Source: Bacillota bacterium (GTDB taxonomy: Bacteria; Bacillota; Bacilli; Alicyclobacillales; SLC66). Taken from it: DNA of 64,000 bases. Below, piece by piece: positions 18,497 to 31,831 of the stretch. A program made the position numbers and the translations under genes. Numbering within the stretch: position 1 is the first letter of the stretch; the number at the start of each line of letters is the position of its first letter. The notes beneath the pieces are model-generated. The model was not told the origin of the DNA, made no database searches, and saw only the letters and a list, made by a program, of their open reading frames with translations. Where the stretch lies: positions 40,636 through 104,635 of the forward strand of contig JAKACX010000002.1 in the NCBI GenBank assembly GCA_021821055.1, written 5' to 3'.

Positions 18497-19209
18497 CAGG
18501 AACCGTTGCCCCCCTTCACGGGAATGTTCTCGAAGGGCGAGTAGTCCTTGCGCAGGGGGTACCCGTTCCACCCTTCCCACATCATGATGCGCCGCAGGTC
18601 GGGATGCCCGGTGAAGACCACGCCGAGCAGGTCGTAGACCTCGCGTTCTTCCCAGTTCACGCCAGGGAACAGCCCCGTGAGGGAGTCGAGCTTGGCGTCG
18701 TCGCGCGGCGTCCGGACTTTAAGGTTGATGAAGCGGTTGTTCGCCACAGACTGAACGTAGAGGGCAACCTCGATGTAGCCCTTGTCCTTGTAGTCGGTGC
18801 CCGCAAACAGCTCGACGTAGGTGTAGGCGTGCTCCGGTTCGTCGCGCAGGAAGCGCGCGGCCGCAAGCCACTTGCCGCTTGCGATGACAAGCTGCGGAAC
18901 GTCCTTGAAGGCTCCGGTCTCGTCAACGACGCCAGGGCCGAGGGCGCGTTCGAGGCTCGCCTTGATCTGTTCGGCGACGGCTGTCGCGGCGACGACGCGC
19001 GGGTCGGGCGGCGGGGCAGCTTTGGCGGGCTTGGCCGCGGCGGGCTTGGCTTCAGCGGCGGGCTTGGCTTCAGCTACGGGTTTCGCGTCGGTTGCGGCGG
19101 GCTTGGCTTCAGCTGCGGGTTTCGCGTCGGTTGCGGCGGGCTTGGCTGCGACGGCCTGCTTCTCGGCAGCCGTACGCTCCGCCTGACCTTCTGTCACGTC
19201 ATCGGGCAT
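18496..19209 (-). CDS. nuoC: NADH-quinone oxidoreductase subunit C with Ala/Lys/Pro-rich N-terminal extension
   Basis: C-part VELFAGTDYKDKGYIEVALYVQS...REVYDLLGVVFTGHPDLRRIMMWEGWNGYPLRKDY; N-term AKPAATDAKPAAEAKPAATD... Confidence 0.92.
   Translation of the reverse strand: MPDDVTEGQAERTAAEKQAVAAKPAATDAKPAAEAKPAATDAKPVAEAKPAAEAKPAAAKPAKAAPPPDPRVVAATAVAEQIKASLERALGPGVVDETGAFKDVPQLVIASGKWLAAARFLRDEPEHAYTYVELFAGTDYKDKGYIEVALYVQSVANNRFINLKVRTPRDDAKLDSLTGLFPGVNWEEREVYDLLGVVFTGHPDLRRIMMWEGWNGYPLRKDYSPFENIPVKGGNGS
19042..19147. repeat. 39-bp tandem repeat in nuoC encoding (AKPxAEAKPAATD)
   Basis: GGGCTTGGCTTCAGCTRCGGGTTTCGCGTCGGTTGCGGC x2 with one difference, plus partial units. Confidence 0.9.
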
Positions 19210-19751
19210 CAGACAGGCACCTTCTTCCCGGCAGCCTCGATGCGAATCTTCTCCTGCAGCTTGTTGAGTCCATAGATGAGCGCCGGAGGAGACGGAGGAC
19301 ACCCGGGGATATACACGTCGACCGGCACAATCTGGTCGACTCCCTTAACGACGGAATACGAACGCACATACGGCCCGCCGGCCGTCGCACACGAACCCAT
19401 GGCCACCACCCACTTGGGCTCCGCCATCTGGTCGTACAGGCGCTTGAGCAGCGGGCCCATCTTCTTCGTCACAGTGCCGGCGACGATCATCACGTCGGAC
19501 TGCCTTGGCGAAGCGCGAAAGATAATCCCAAAGCGGTCCAGGTCGTAGTGGGACGCGCCAGTCGCCATCATCTCGATGGCGCAACAGGCCAAGCCAAAGG
19601 AGAGCGGCCAGAGGCTGTTGCTGCGCGCCCAGCCCTTGATCTGCTCCAGCGGAGCCAGTACAATGCCGGCCTTGCGCAGGTCTGCGGACTCCTCCGCGCT
19701 GAGGCCTTCGTACTCGATGACTGGCAGCGTGAGGTCTGGCCTCAGTTCCAT
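19209..19751 (-). CDS. nuoB: NADH-quinone oxidoreductase subunit B
   Basis: [55 protein letters not shown]. Confidence 0.96.
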   Translation of the reverse strand: MELRPDLTLPVIEYEGLSAEESADLRKAGIVLAPLEQIKGWARSNSLWPLSFGLACCAIEMMATGASHYDLDRFGIIFRASPRQSDVMIVAGTVTKKMGPLLKRLYDQMAEPKWVVAMGSCATAGGPYVRSYSVVKGVDQIVPVDVYIPGCPPSPPALIYGLNKLQEKIRIEAAGKKVPV

Positions 19752-20113
19752 TCGAGCACCTTCTTTCTCCAAGCGTAAATCAGACCGACCGTCAACAGGA
19801 CGATGAAGACGATCATCTCGGTGAATCCGAAGAGGCCGAGATGGTGGTATTCAACCGCCCACGGGTACAGGAAGAGAATCTCCACGTCGAACACGACGAA
19901 CAGCAGCGCGTACAGATAGTAGCGCACGTTGTACCGCGCCCTCGCGTCCCCCACGGGCTCAACCCCGCTCTCGTAAGTCGCGGTTTTCCCTGCACTCGGG
20001 CGGTTGGGCCGCAGGAGCGGTCCGAGTACGGCCAGCGCGCCGATCGGCAACGCCATGCCCACAACGAGGAACAAGACAGTAAAGATAAATGCGTTTGCGT
20101 ACAACATCGACAC
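19742..20113 (-). CDS. nuoA: NADH-quinone oxidoreductase subunit A
   Basis: [42 protein letters not shown]. Confidence 0.96.
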   Translation of the reverse strand: MSMLYANAFIFTVLFLVVGMALPIGALAVLGPLLRPNRPSAGKTATYESGVEPVGDARARYNVRYYLYALLFVVFDVEILFLYPWAVEYHHLGLFGFTEMIVFIVLLTVGLIYAWRKKVLEWN

Positions 20114-20418
20114 CCCCAGCGTCTGACAGCGAGCGGTCGGGTCCTGCGAAACAGAGTTATTATAACAAAGCAGCCGAAGTGAGTAAAACAGATTCAGAGA
20201 GTCCCCCGCGCCAATCTCTTACAATATGCGCCTTTGCAGGCGATCACATGCAGGGAACCCGGTTCCGAACAAAAGGCAGTGGCCTGCGACCATGAGTGTT
20301 TGCTGAGTTCCCGCGGCGCCCGCGGCTCTTTCGCGACAGCCCGCAACGCCTGCATGGAAGCGCTCTTTCTATGTACAGGGCACGGGATGTAGCAGACCCC
20401 GGGGCATACTTGTTTGAC

Positions 20419-20461
20419 CAAAAAAAGGACGGGCCAGACGCGGAGGATCCTGCATCTGGCC
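20419..20461 (-). terminator. Rho-independent terminator of atp operon
   Basis: Minus strand GGCCAGATGC-loop-GCGTCTGGCC-CGTCC-TTTTTTT, between atpC and nuoA. Confidence 0.85.
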
Positions 20462-20570
20462 GGCAAAAATGATACAGATTGAGACTGATTTTAGTACAGA
20501 AGGACTACGCGCCGCAGTTGACGCAAACGGTCCTGTCCGGCTCCGGTCGGGCTCCCGCTGCCACAAGCCG

Positions 20571-21017
20571 TCAGATCTGTTCCTCGTGCGCTCGATCGAG
20601 GACCGCCCCCGCCTTCGTCGAAAGTTCAGCCGCCTGCAATCGGTAGAGCGCCCTGTGCAAGGCAGCCTCCGCGCGGGCCGCGTCGATCTCGACCGACCGT
20701 TCGGCCAACCGCTGTTGCGCCCGCTGCCGCGCCCGCTCGGCGCGCTCCGCGTCGACCCGGGACCCGATCTCCGCCGTGCCGACCAGCACGGTGATGCGAT
20801 CCGGCACGACATGCAGGAAGCCGTCGGACACCGCGACGAAGTCCTCGCCCTCGGGCGTCCGCACCTTCATGATGCCAGGCTGCACCGTGGTCGCGAGAGG
20901 GGCGTGGCGCGGGAGGATGCCGATCTCGCCGGATCCGCCGCGCACGATGAGCATATTCACCTCAAGAGACACCACGATGCGCTCGGGCGTAACCACTTCC
21001 AACAGTACTGTGCTCAC
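20571..21017 (-). CDS. atpC: F0F1 ATP synthase subunit epsilon
   Basis: LEVVTPERIVVSLEVNMLIVRGGSGEIGILPRHAPLATTVQPG. Confidence 0.95.
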   Translation of the reverse strand: MSTVLLEVVTPERIVVSLEVNMLIVRGGSGEIGILPRHAPLATTVQPGIMKVRTPEGEDFVAVSDGFLHVVPDRITVLVGTAEIGSRVDAERAERARQRAQQRLAERSVEIDAARAEAALHRALYRLQAAELSTKAGAVLDRAHEEQI

Positions 21018-21034
21018 ATCGGCACCTCCCGCCG

Positions 21035-23322
<2,288 letters not shown>

Positions 23323-23364
23323 GCTTTCACCACCTTCGCCTCCGGTAGTCCGGAGTGCGTGGGA

Positions 23365-24891
<1,527 letters not shown>

Positions 24892-25440
24892 CTAGACAAC
24901 CCGGCGGCCGCTCAGTGCGTCACTGAACTGGCTCAGGAAGCCGCTGATCGATGCGTCGACGATGCGGTTGCCCAGCCGCAGCCTGTAGCCTGCGATCAGG
25001 TCCGGGTCGACGCTCACGTGCGCTTCAATCTGCTTTTGCGTCGCGCCTTCGAGGTCGCGCGTGATCCGGTCGAACTGGGCCTGCGAAAGTTCGCGGGCTG
25101 ACTCCAGATACACCTCGACGCGGCCCCGGTGCTCGTTTACCTTCGCGTGGAAGGCGTCGCGCACCGCGCCGATATAGGCGCTGCGTTTGCGCACGAAGAG
25201 CAGGCGCAAGAACGTCAGCGCGACAGGGTGCAGCGCGTCGCCGAACGACTGCGCCACGATGCCCGCTTTTTCCTCCGGGGTGATGACGGGGTGTTCAAGC
25301 AGCGCGCGGAGTTGCGCAATGTCCTGCAACGCCTGCGCGACGAGCCCGAGGCTGACGTCGACCTGGTCGACGGCCCCCTGGTTTCGCGCCGCCTGAAACA
25401 GTCCCTCTGTGTAGCGCTCGGTGACGGAGCCGTTTAGCAT
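24892..25440 (-). CDS. atpH: F0F1 ATP synthase subunit delta
   Basis: OSCP family; YRLRLGNRIVDASISGFLSQFSDAL. Confidence 0.92.
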   Translation of the reverse strand: MLNGSVTERYTEGLFQAARNQGAVDQVDVSLGLVAQALQDIAQLRALLEHPVITPEEKAGIVAQSFGDALHPVALTFLRLLFVRKRSAYIGAVRDAFHAKVNEHRGRVEVYLESARELSQAQFDRITRDLEGATQKQIEAHVSVDPDLIAGYRLRLGNRIVDASISGFLSQFSDALSGRRVV

Positions 25441-25919
25441 ACGAGTTCACCCAACTGGGCCTCGGCCTCGGCGATCATGGCCTGATGCTCCACGTCCCCG
25501 CTGTGCCTGCGCAGCAGCTTCTCGCTGAGATCGACGGTCAGCGCCGACACGGCGGTCAAAACGGTGTTCATCGCCTCGGCGCGTTCGCGCTCGATCAGTT
25601 CGCGGTTTGCCTCAAGCAGCTTCTGGGCTTCATCCTGAGCCGTCCGGACAATCTCGCGCGCCTGCTCGTCGGCGCGCTGCCGCGCGGTCTCAATCAACTC
25701 ATGCGCCTGCTGGCGCGCCGCTTCGAGCAACTGTTTCTGCTCGTTGAGATGCTGCTCGGCCGCGAGACGGTTGCGTTCGGCCTCATCCAGTTGGTCGATG
25801 ACAAACTGTCGCCGCTTCTCGAGGACATTGTTGAACTTGTCGAATCCAAAACGCCGGATGATGAGAAACAGGACCAGGAACGTCAGGATCGATACGACGA
25901 AGGTTCCAAACTCAAACAA
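25434..25919 (-). CDS. atpF: F0F1 ATP synthase subunit B
   Basis: N-term TM plus long charged helix, operon position. Confidence 0.94.
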   Translation of the reverse strand: MFEFGTFVVSILTFLVLFLIIRRFGFDKFNNVLEKRRQFVIDQLDEAERNRLAAEQHLNEQKQLLEAARQQAHELIETARQRADEQAREIVRTAQDEAQKLLEANRELIERERAEAMNTVLTAVSALTVDLSEKLLRRHSGDVEHQAMIAEAEAQLGELVC

Positions 25920-25993
25920 AAGTGCCGCCCTCCTTCTCTCAGGGATTGCGGGGTCGCCGCCGGGCGGCTGCCCCGTCCGGGTCGGTCAACCGA

Positions 25994-26245
25994 TTACAGG
26001 ACGCCTTTGGTGAACAGGATGATGATCCCGAACGCCAGCGCGATGACCGGGAACGCCTCCACAAACGCCACGCCGATGAGGGCGGTGGCAAAGATCGAAC
26101 CGCGCGCCTCGGGCTGCCGCGCCACGCCTTCTACGTACTTGCTCATGACAAGGCCGTCGCCGACGCCGGAGCCGACGGCCGCCATACCCAGCAAAAGGGC
26201 GACGGACAGATCGTAGAGAGCCTGGACTACCTGAGCTTGATTCAT
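25994..26245 (-). CDS. atpE: F0F1 ATP synthase subunit C
   Basis: ARQPEARG loop, IGVAFVEAFPVIALAFG; AGGAGG RBS before ATG 26245. Confidence 0.96.
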   Translation of the reverse strand: MNQAQVVQALYDLSVALLLGMAAVGSGVGDGLVMSKYVEGVARQPEARGSIFATALIGVAFVEAFPVIALAFGIIILFTKGVL

Positions 26246-26335
26246 TCTTGAATCCTCCTCAAACAATGTCGGGCGCGTTTCCCGTGGACGGTGTCCACGA
26301 CGGAAAGCGGGCCAGTATGCGATATATGGTCATCC

Positions 26336-27094
26336 TCAGTGATGCGAGAGGGATTCCGAGTATGCTTTCTGCCCCACGTACAGGGTCATCAGAATCGTAA
26401 AGACGTACGCCTGGATCGTGCTGACAAAGGCGCTGTAGAACAGCCAGACGAGCAGAAGCGGCACCGTGAGCGGAAGGTACATCAGGGGCGCGCCCACAAG
26501 CACGCCGATCAACGCTTCGCCGGCGAAGATATTGCCGAAGAGACGCATGCCGTGCGTCAAGGGGGTCGTGATCTCCTCAATGACGGCCATCGGGTTGAGC
26601 AAGTAATGGCGGAAGTACCGCCGCGGCGTCTTCAGGCCCTGCGCGTGGCTCATCAGCCACACCATGAACGCAAAACTGAGAGTCATGCTCATGTTCGCCG
26701 TCGGCGAGTCAAACAGCGGAACCTCGCCGTGCGCCTGCGCCAGGCGGGCGGCTGTGAGCCCGAGCCACGGCACCGGCGTGCTGGTCTTGATGCTGACGGT
26801 CGCGACGACGCCGAGCCAGTTTGCCACAAACAGGAAGATCAACATCGTGAAGGCGAGCGGCAGAATGGTGCGGACGATCCGCTCGCTCGGCATCGTGTCG
26901 CGCGCCATGCCGCCCGCGAATTCGATGGCCCACTCGAAAAAATTCTGCCACCGCCCAGGGCGTCTCACGTCGAGACTGCGCGTGGCAAGGCGCATCACGA
27001 CGACGACGATGAGCCCCGACAGAAGCATCATGGCAATCGTGGTGATGTTGATCGGGAAAAATGTATTATAGAAGAGATACGGGAATGCTGGCAC
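26336..27094 (-). CDS. atpB: F0F1 ATP synthase subunit A
   Basis: GMRLFGNIFAGEALIGVLVGAPL; PLTVPLLLVWLFYSAFVSTIQAYVFTILMTLYVG. Confidence 0.96.
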   Translation of the reverse strand: MPAFPYLFYNTFFPINITTIAMMLLSGLIVVVVMRLATRSLDVRRPGRWQNFFEWAIEFAGGMARDTMPSERIVRTILPLAFTMLIFLFVANWLGVVATVSIKTSTPVPWLGLTAARLAQAHGEVPLFDSPTANMSMTLSFAFMVWLMSHAQGLKTPRRYFRHYLLNPMAVIEEITTPLTHGMRLFGNIFAGEALIGVLVGAPLMYLPLTVPLLLVWLFYSAFVSTIQAYVFTILMTLYVGQKAYSESLSHH

Positions 27095-27102
27095 TGTATC
27101 AC

Positions 27103-27504
27103 CTACCTTCCCCCGGACGATAAACGACGGCCTCTCACGTATCCGAAGAGGCCGACCAGAATCACCGCAAAGCCCGCCAGGTAACCGGCCAGAGCGGCAA
27201 GTGGGTTTACTCCGGGCGTCTTTACCGCAACCACCATGACTGCCGCGAGGACAATCATCCTGGTCGCCGCGCCCGCCATGCCGGATGCGAACAGGGCCCT
27301 GCCGTCAAGGCCGTCTTTCAGGTGGCCCTGACGTATCATGCTGTATACGACGTACGCACCGCCGGCCTCACCGATCAGGAGCCCGTCCCAAATCGACCGC
27401 TGCTCCGGGAGCGCCGCCCAGCACACCAGTGTGAGGAGCCCGATTCCCGCGCCGAAGCGGCGGATCAGGCGAAAGCGACTGTACAGCGCCGCAAGCTCAC
27501 TCAT
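27103..27504 (-). CDS. atpI: ATP synthase subunit I (AtpI-like membrane protein)
   Basis: Four-TM protein, first half of atp operon. Confidence 0.7.
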   Translation of the reverse strand: MSELAALYSRFRLIRRFGAGIGLLTLVCWAALPEQRSIWDGLLIGEAGGAYVVYSMIRQGHLKDGLDGRALFASGMAGAATRMIVLAAVMVVAVKTPGVNPLAALAGYLAGFAVILVGLFGYVRGRRLSSGGR

Positions 27505-27701
27505 GGTCTCTCTCCCAGCAGTCGTTTGATGATGAAGGCGAGCCCCGTCGCGCCGATCGCGAATCCAGCGAACACGCCGACGGCGACCAGCCAGGGGATG
27601 TGCCACCTCAGCCCCAGGCGGTAACCGAGGTAAGCGAAGACGATGATGTTGACCGCGACCTGAAGCGACGCACCGGAAAACACCGCGAATGTCTTCCACA
27701 T
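27501..27701 (-). CDS. AtpZ/AtpI-family two-TM protein
   Basis: MWKTFAVFSGASLQVAVNIIVFAYLGYRLGLRWHIPWLVAVGVFAGFAIGATGLAFIIK. Confidence 0.75.
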   Translation of the reverse strand: MWKTFAVFSGASLQVAVNIIVFAYLGYRLGLRWHIPWLVAVGVFAGFAIGATGLAFIIKRLLGERP

Positions 27702-27842
27702 CTGAGATGTTCCGGACTGTTTGGGGCCATCATCGTTTGCGAACGCCGCCACCACCCGGTACGCGCCGCCCGCCCTGCCGCGCCGCGCGACAGCAACGCT
27801 GCGTCGAACCGGCGGAACAGACCAGCGCCAACATTGTAACAG

Positions 27843-28036
27843 GGCCCGCCATGTGCGGCGCATCTGCACGAGGGCAACCCCGGAACGCGAAGTCAATCAA
27901 GCGCCGCAGATGGCGCGGCACAGGTGAGCTCGCAACTTCAGGGTGGCCCGCCATGTGCGGCGCATCTGCACGAGGGCAAACCCGGAACGCGAAGTCAATC
28001 AAGCGCCGCAGATGGCGCGGCACAGGTCAGCTCGCA
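27843..28036. repeat. Two about 92-bp direct repeats, 102-bp period, each with internal imperfect dyad
   Basis: 27843-27934 and 27945-28036 differ at about 2 positions. Confidence 0.97.
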
Positions 28037-28291
28037 TTTCCCGGGTAGGAACCTAAGCTTGCCCAACCCCTCGCCGCAGTATCCCGTTACTTCCAGATAT
28101 TCCACAAAGATCCGAGACGGTGCGAAACGACCGCCGTCCACCCGAAAAAAGTGGGCGAACCCCTGGCCCACGGTCTGCGCCACCTGGTTGAAAGCACAGT
28201 TTTATGGCGCCTTGGCGTACGGATGCGCCGCACATAACGGTCTCTGTATGAAACACGAGCATAGCCTGCCACAATGACTGAACCCTTGCTT

Positions 28292-28321
28292 ATACTACAC
28301 TACGCCGAAAATCATTGTCAA
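28292..28321 (-). promoter_or_regulatory. Putative sigma-A promoter for atp operon
   Basis: Minus strand TTGACA-N18-TAGTAT, about 590 nt upstream of the AtpZ-like start. Confidence 0.55.
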
Positions 28322-28335
28322 CGAAACCTGGGTGG

Positions 28336-28373
28336 CAAATCCGGGCGCAGGCGGGGAATCAAGCCCGGATTTG
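28336..28373. terminator. Hairpin downstream of wecB (possible terminator)
   Basis: CAAATCCGGGC...GCCCGGATTTG, perfect 11-bp arms; no long U-tract. Confidence 0.35.
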
Positions 28374-28547
28374 ACAAGGATGAAAGCGCCCGTCACACTT
28401 TTGACACTTTCTCGGCAAGACCTGGCGCCCGACGGGGTTCCCCGCCTGTCTCGCCGGACGTCAACGTGTTCCTGGACGAGACTCTGTTACAATGGAATCT
28501 CCCTCTACATGGAACAGTTCCGGGCCCGTCCGCCCGCGAGGCGCGCC

Positions 28548-29705
28548 TCAACGCTCCGCTTTTGCCGCCGGCACGAACGGCGCCGGCCGGGGACCGTCGC
28601 CGAAGTAGTGACCGAGCGCCGCCACAATCCGTTCCGAGGCGCGACCGTCGCCGTACGGGCTCGCCGCCACCGCCATGCTCCGGTGAGTCGCGCGGTCGCG
28701 CAACAATTCGGCCGCCAGCGCGTAGATCTGCTCGCGCTCCGTTCCTGCGAGCTTGAGCGTCCCGGCCTCAATGCCCTCCGGGCGCTCGGTGGTGTCGCGC
28801 AACACCAGGCACGGTACGCCCAGAAACGGCGCCTCCTCCTGCACGCCCCCGGAGTCCGTGAGAATGAGGTGCGCGCGGGCGGCGAAGTTGTGCGCGTCGA
28901 CCACGCCGAGCGGCTCGATCAAGGAGATGCGCGGGTGCCCGCCGAGCAGTCTGTTCGCCGGTTCGCGCACCGCCGGGTTCAGGTGCATCGGGTAGACAAC
29001 GCGCACATCCGGGAACTCGTCGACGATGTCGCGCACCGCCAAAAAGATATTCTCGAATTTCTCGCCGAGGTTCTCGCGCCGGTGGGCCGTCATGAAGATG
29101 AGGCGTTCATCAGGCTGGACGCGCGACAGCACGGGGTGCCAATAGTGCTCGACGACCGTCGTGCGCATCGCGTCGATGCCCGTGTTGCCTGTTACGTAGA
29201 TCCGCCCGGGGTCCTTGTTCTCGCGCAGGAGATTGTCCGCCGCGGCCTGGGTCGGGGCGAAGTGCAGGTCGGCGAGGACGCCGGTAAGCTGTCTGTTCAT
29301 TTCCTCTGGATACGGCGAATACTTGTCCCACGTGCGGAGTCCCGCCTCGACGTGACCAATCGGGATCTGCTGATAAAAGGCGGCCACACTGGCCGCGAAG
29401 GTTGTCGTCGTGTCGCCGTGGACCAGGACGATGTCCGGAGATGTCTCCTGGAGGATGCCCTCAAGCTGGCGCAGCGCCTTGCCCGTAATCATCGTCAGCG
29501 TCTGGCGGGCTTCCATGATATCGAGATCATAGTCGGGCGTGATGTCAAACGCGTTCAGGACCTGGTCGAGCTGTTCCCGGTGCTGGCCAGTCACACAAAC
29601 GATCGTCTTATATCCACTGTGCCGCCGCAATTCCTGGACAAGCGGCGCCATCTTCACCGCTTCCGGCCGCGTGCCAAATACGGTCATCACTGATTTATGC
29701 GCCAT
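28548..29705 (-). CDS. wecB: UDP-N-acetylglucosamine 2-epimerase (non-hydrolyzing)
   Basis: VMTVFGTRPEAVKMAPLVQEL; VHGDTTTTFAASVAAFYQQIPIGHVEAGLRT; SDSGGVQEEAPFLG. Confidence 0.94.
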   Translation of the reverse strand: MAHKSVMTVFGTRPEAVKMAPLVQELRRHSGYKTIVCVTGQHREQLDQVLNAFDITPDYDLDIMEARQTLTMITGKALRQLEGILQETSPDIVLVHGDTTTTFAASVAAFYQQIPIGHVEAGLRTWDKYSPYPEEMNRQLTGVLADLHFAPTQAAADNLLRENKDPGRIYVTGNTGIDAMRTTVVEHYWHPVLSRVQPDERLIFMTAHRRENLGEKFENIFLAVRDIVDEFPDVRVVYPMHLNPAVREPANRLLGGHPRISLIEPLGVVDAHNFAARAHLILTDSGGVQEEAPFLGVPCLVLRDTTERPEGIEAGTLKLAGTEREQIYALAAELLRDRATHRSMAVAASPYGDGRASERIVAALGHYFGDGPRPAPFVPAAKAER

Positions 29706-29775
29706 GGGCCCACCTCCGGTCAAGAATCACGCGCCGCATCCGGCGGACGCCTTCGCCGCCGCATCGCGCCGCCGG

Positions 29776-30444
29776 TCACAACGTGCCGAACATCCGGTCT
29801 CCGGCGTCCCCGAGACCCGGCACGATGTAGCCGCGTTCATTCAGCTTCTCGTCAATCGCGCCAACGTGCAGCGCGACATCCGGATGGCGTCGCGCGAGCA
29901 GTTCGATGCCCTCCGGAGCGGCGATGAGGGAGCAGAGTTTGATGCGGGCGGCCCCGCGTTGTTTGAGCAGGGAAAGAGCGGCGTCCGCGGAACCTCCCGT
30001 CGCCAGCATCGGATCGAGCACGATGACAAGTGAGCGTTCAAGATGCGCAGGTGCGTTGGCGTAATATGTAACAGGTTCGAGCGTGCGCTCGTCCCGGTAG
30101 AGACCGAGGTGGGCGACCTCCGCGTCGGGAAGGACGGTCATCACACCTTGCACCATGCCGAGGCCAGCGCGTAAAATAGGTGCCAGGACGACACGGTCGG
30201 CGAGCACGGAACCGATCATCGACGCCATGGGCGTCTCGACCGGATGCGGCTGCAGTGCCATGTCTGCGGTGCACTCCACAGCCAATAGAATGCTCACTTC
30301 CGCAACTACCCGCCGAAACGTCGGAACATCGGTGGCGGCCTCCCTCAGACGGCTGATTTTGTCCGCCACAAGGGGGTGCGGTGAGCACTGAACGGGAATC
30401 AACAAGAATCGCTCCTTAATTCTTCCTGTTTGGGATCGCTTCAT
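29776..30444 (-). CDS. upp: Uracil phosphoribosyltransferase
   Basis: APILRAGLGMVQGV; LDPMLATGGSADAAL; GDAGDRMFGTL. Confidence 0.95.
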   Translation of the reverse strand: MKRSQTGRIKERFLLIPVQCSPHPLVADKISRLREAATDVPTFRRVVAEVSILLAVECTADMALQPHPVETPMASMIGSVLADRVVLAPILRAGLGMVQGVMTVLPDAEVAHLGLYRDERTLEPVTYYANAPAHLERSLVIVLDPMLATGGSADAALSLLKQRGAARIKLCSLIAAPEGIELLARRHPDVALHVGAIDEKLNERGYIVPGLGDAGDRMFGTL

Positions 30445-30640
30445 TATACCAAACGCGCTTCCCTGACGTATAGATTCGCGTTTCCATGTTAAAATTGACT
30501 AGTTATAATGCGTAAATGCGTTCACCGCCGGGTGATCGGAAGGACACGGTCATGCGGAGTCTAATGCCTTTCTAACGTTCACGCCCTATAATGGGTGTTG
30601 AACTAATTTCTACACTCGTCTTTGCCGAGGAGGAAACAGG

Positions 30641-31831
30641 ATGCCGAAGCTTGAGCGAGTCCTGATATTGTCTGCCTCTTATGGCGAAGGGCACCAACAG
30701 GCGGCGCTGGCCATCCGCGACGCACTGCTTGAAATTGATTCCCATATGGATGTACGCATCATGGACTACCTGCGCACCGTGCATCCGGTTCTCAATTCGG
30801 TCGCCCGTTACTGCTACATGAAAAGTGTCCGCTTCGCCCCCGCGCTGTACGGCCTGTTCTACAGCGGGACCAGTCGCATCGCGCCGTCGTCGCTCCTGCA
30901 GCGCCGCCTGAACCACCTTGGATTTGAGGACCTGCTGGAATTTCTCGCGGATTATCGGCCCGACATCGTGGTCTCGACGTTTCCGACGCCGTCCGGCGTG
31001 ATGTCGCTCCTGAAGGAACGGGGGCTGACGTCCATCCGCTCGGCGACCATCATCACGGATCACGCCATCCACAGCCAGTGGATCCACGCCGGAACGGACC
31101 ACTACTTTGTCGGCTCCGAGCACGTGCGCGTCGGCCTGATCCGTCGCGGCGTCCCGGAAAACCGCATCTCCATCACGGGCATCCCGATCCGCACGGCATT
31201 CCTCGCCCCGCGCAACCGAGCGGAGATCCGGGCCCGCCTCGGCCTCGAGAAGGACATCCCGACGCTGCTCGTGATGGGTGGGGCGTACGGGGTGCTGAGC
31301 GATATCGAACAGATCTGCGCAGAGCTGTTCGTGTCGCCCACGCGCGCGCAGATCATCGTGGTCTGCGGGCGCAACGACAAGCTGCGCGAAGCAATCGAAG
31401 AACTCGCCAAGACGGCGCGCAAACCCGTCTGGGTGTTCGGGTTTACACGCGAGGTGCACGAACTGATGGCGGTGTCCGACCTGGTCATCACAAAGGCCGG
31501 CGGCCTGACGATCAGCGAGGCGCTGGCCATGGAACTGCCGATGATCCTCTACAGACCGATCCCCGGGCAGGAAGTGCAAAACGCGGTCTTCCTCGTCAGG
31601 TCGCGCGTAGCCGTGCTGGCGCGCACGCGCAGACAGGTCGTCGAGCACGCCGAGCGTCTCTTGCAGGACGGCGCCGTGCGCCTGGTCAAGATGCGCGCAA
31701 GCGCCAACACGATTCGCCGCTCCACGGCCGCCAGCGATATCGCGGCGAGCCTGGCGGACATCGAACTGCGTCCGCCGGCTGAAGGATTGTTGACCATGAG
31801 CGAAATGCGGCTGTTCGTCGAACAGTCATGA
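30641..31831 (+). CDS. Glycosyltransferase, MGDG synthase/UgtP-like family
   Basis: LSASYGEGHQQAALAIRDAL; ITDHAIHSQWIHAGTDHYFVGSE; TKAGGLTISEALAMELPMILYRPIPGQE; GAGGAGG RBS. Confidence 0.85.
   Translation: MPKLERVLILSASYGEGHQQAALAIRDALLEIDSHMDVRIMDYLRTVHPVLNSVARYCYMKSVRFAPALYGLFYSGTSRIAPSSLLQRRLNHLGFEDLLEFLADYRPDIVVSTFPTPSGVMSLLKERGLTSIRSATIITDHAIHSQWIHAGTDHYFVGSEHVRVGLIRRGVPENRISITGIPIRTAFLAPRNRAEIRARLGLEKDIPTLLVMGGAYGVLSDIEQICAELFVSPTRAQIIVVCGRNDKLREAIEELAKTARKPVWVFGFTREVHELMAVSDLVITKAGGLTISEALAMELPMILYRPIPGQEVQNAVFLVRSRVAVLARTRRQVVEHAERLLQDGAVRLVKMRASANTIRRSTAASDIAASLADIELRPPAEGLLTMSEMRLFVEQS

Noticed and set aside
18436-19275. Gly-rich plus-strand ORF (GFSGGLGFSYGFRVGCGG)
   Set aside because: Antisense of the NuoC AKP repeat; not a genuine Gly-rich protein.
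27843-28036. CRISPR array
   Set aside because: Only two units, about 92-bp repeat with about 10-bp spacer, internal dyad; no cas genes.
27689-28048. ORF with duplicated MCGASARGQPRNAKSIKRRRWRGTG peptide as a repeat protein
   Set aside because: The peptide repeat is a consequence of the 102-bp DNA repeat; the frame overlaps the AtpZ-like gene and has no RBS or family.
30504-30592. Two TATAAT boxes upstream of the glycosyltransferase operon
   Set aside because: No convincing -35 at 17-18 bp for either; insufficient to call a promoter.
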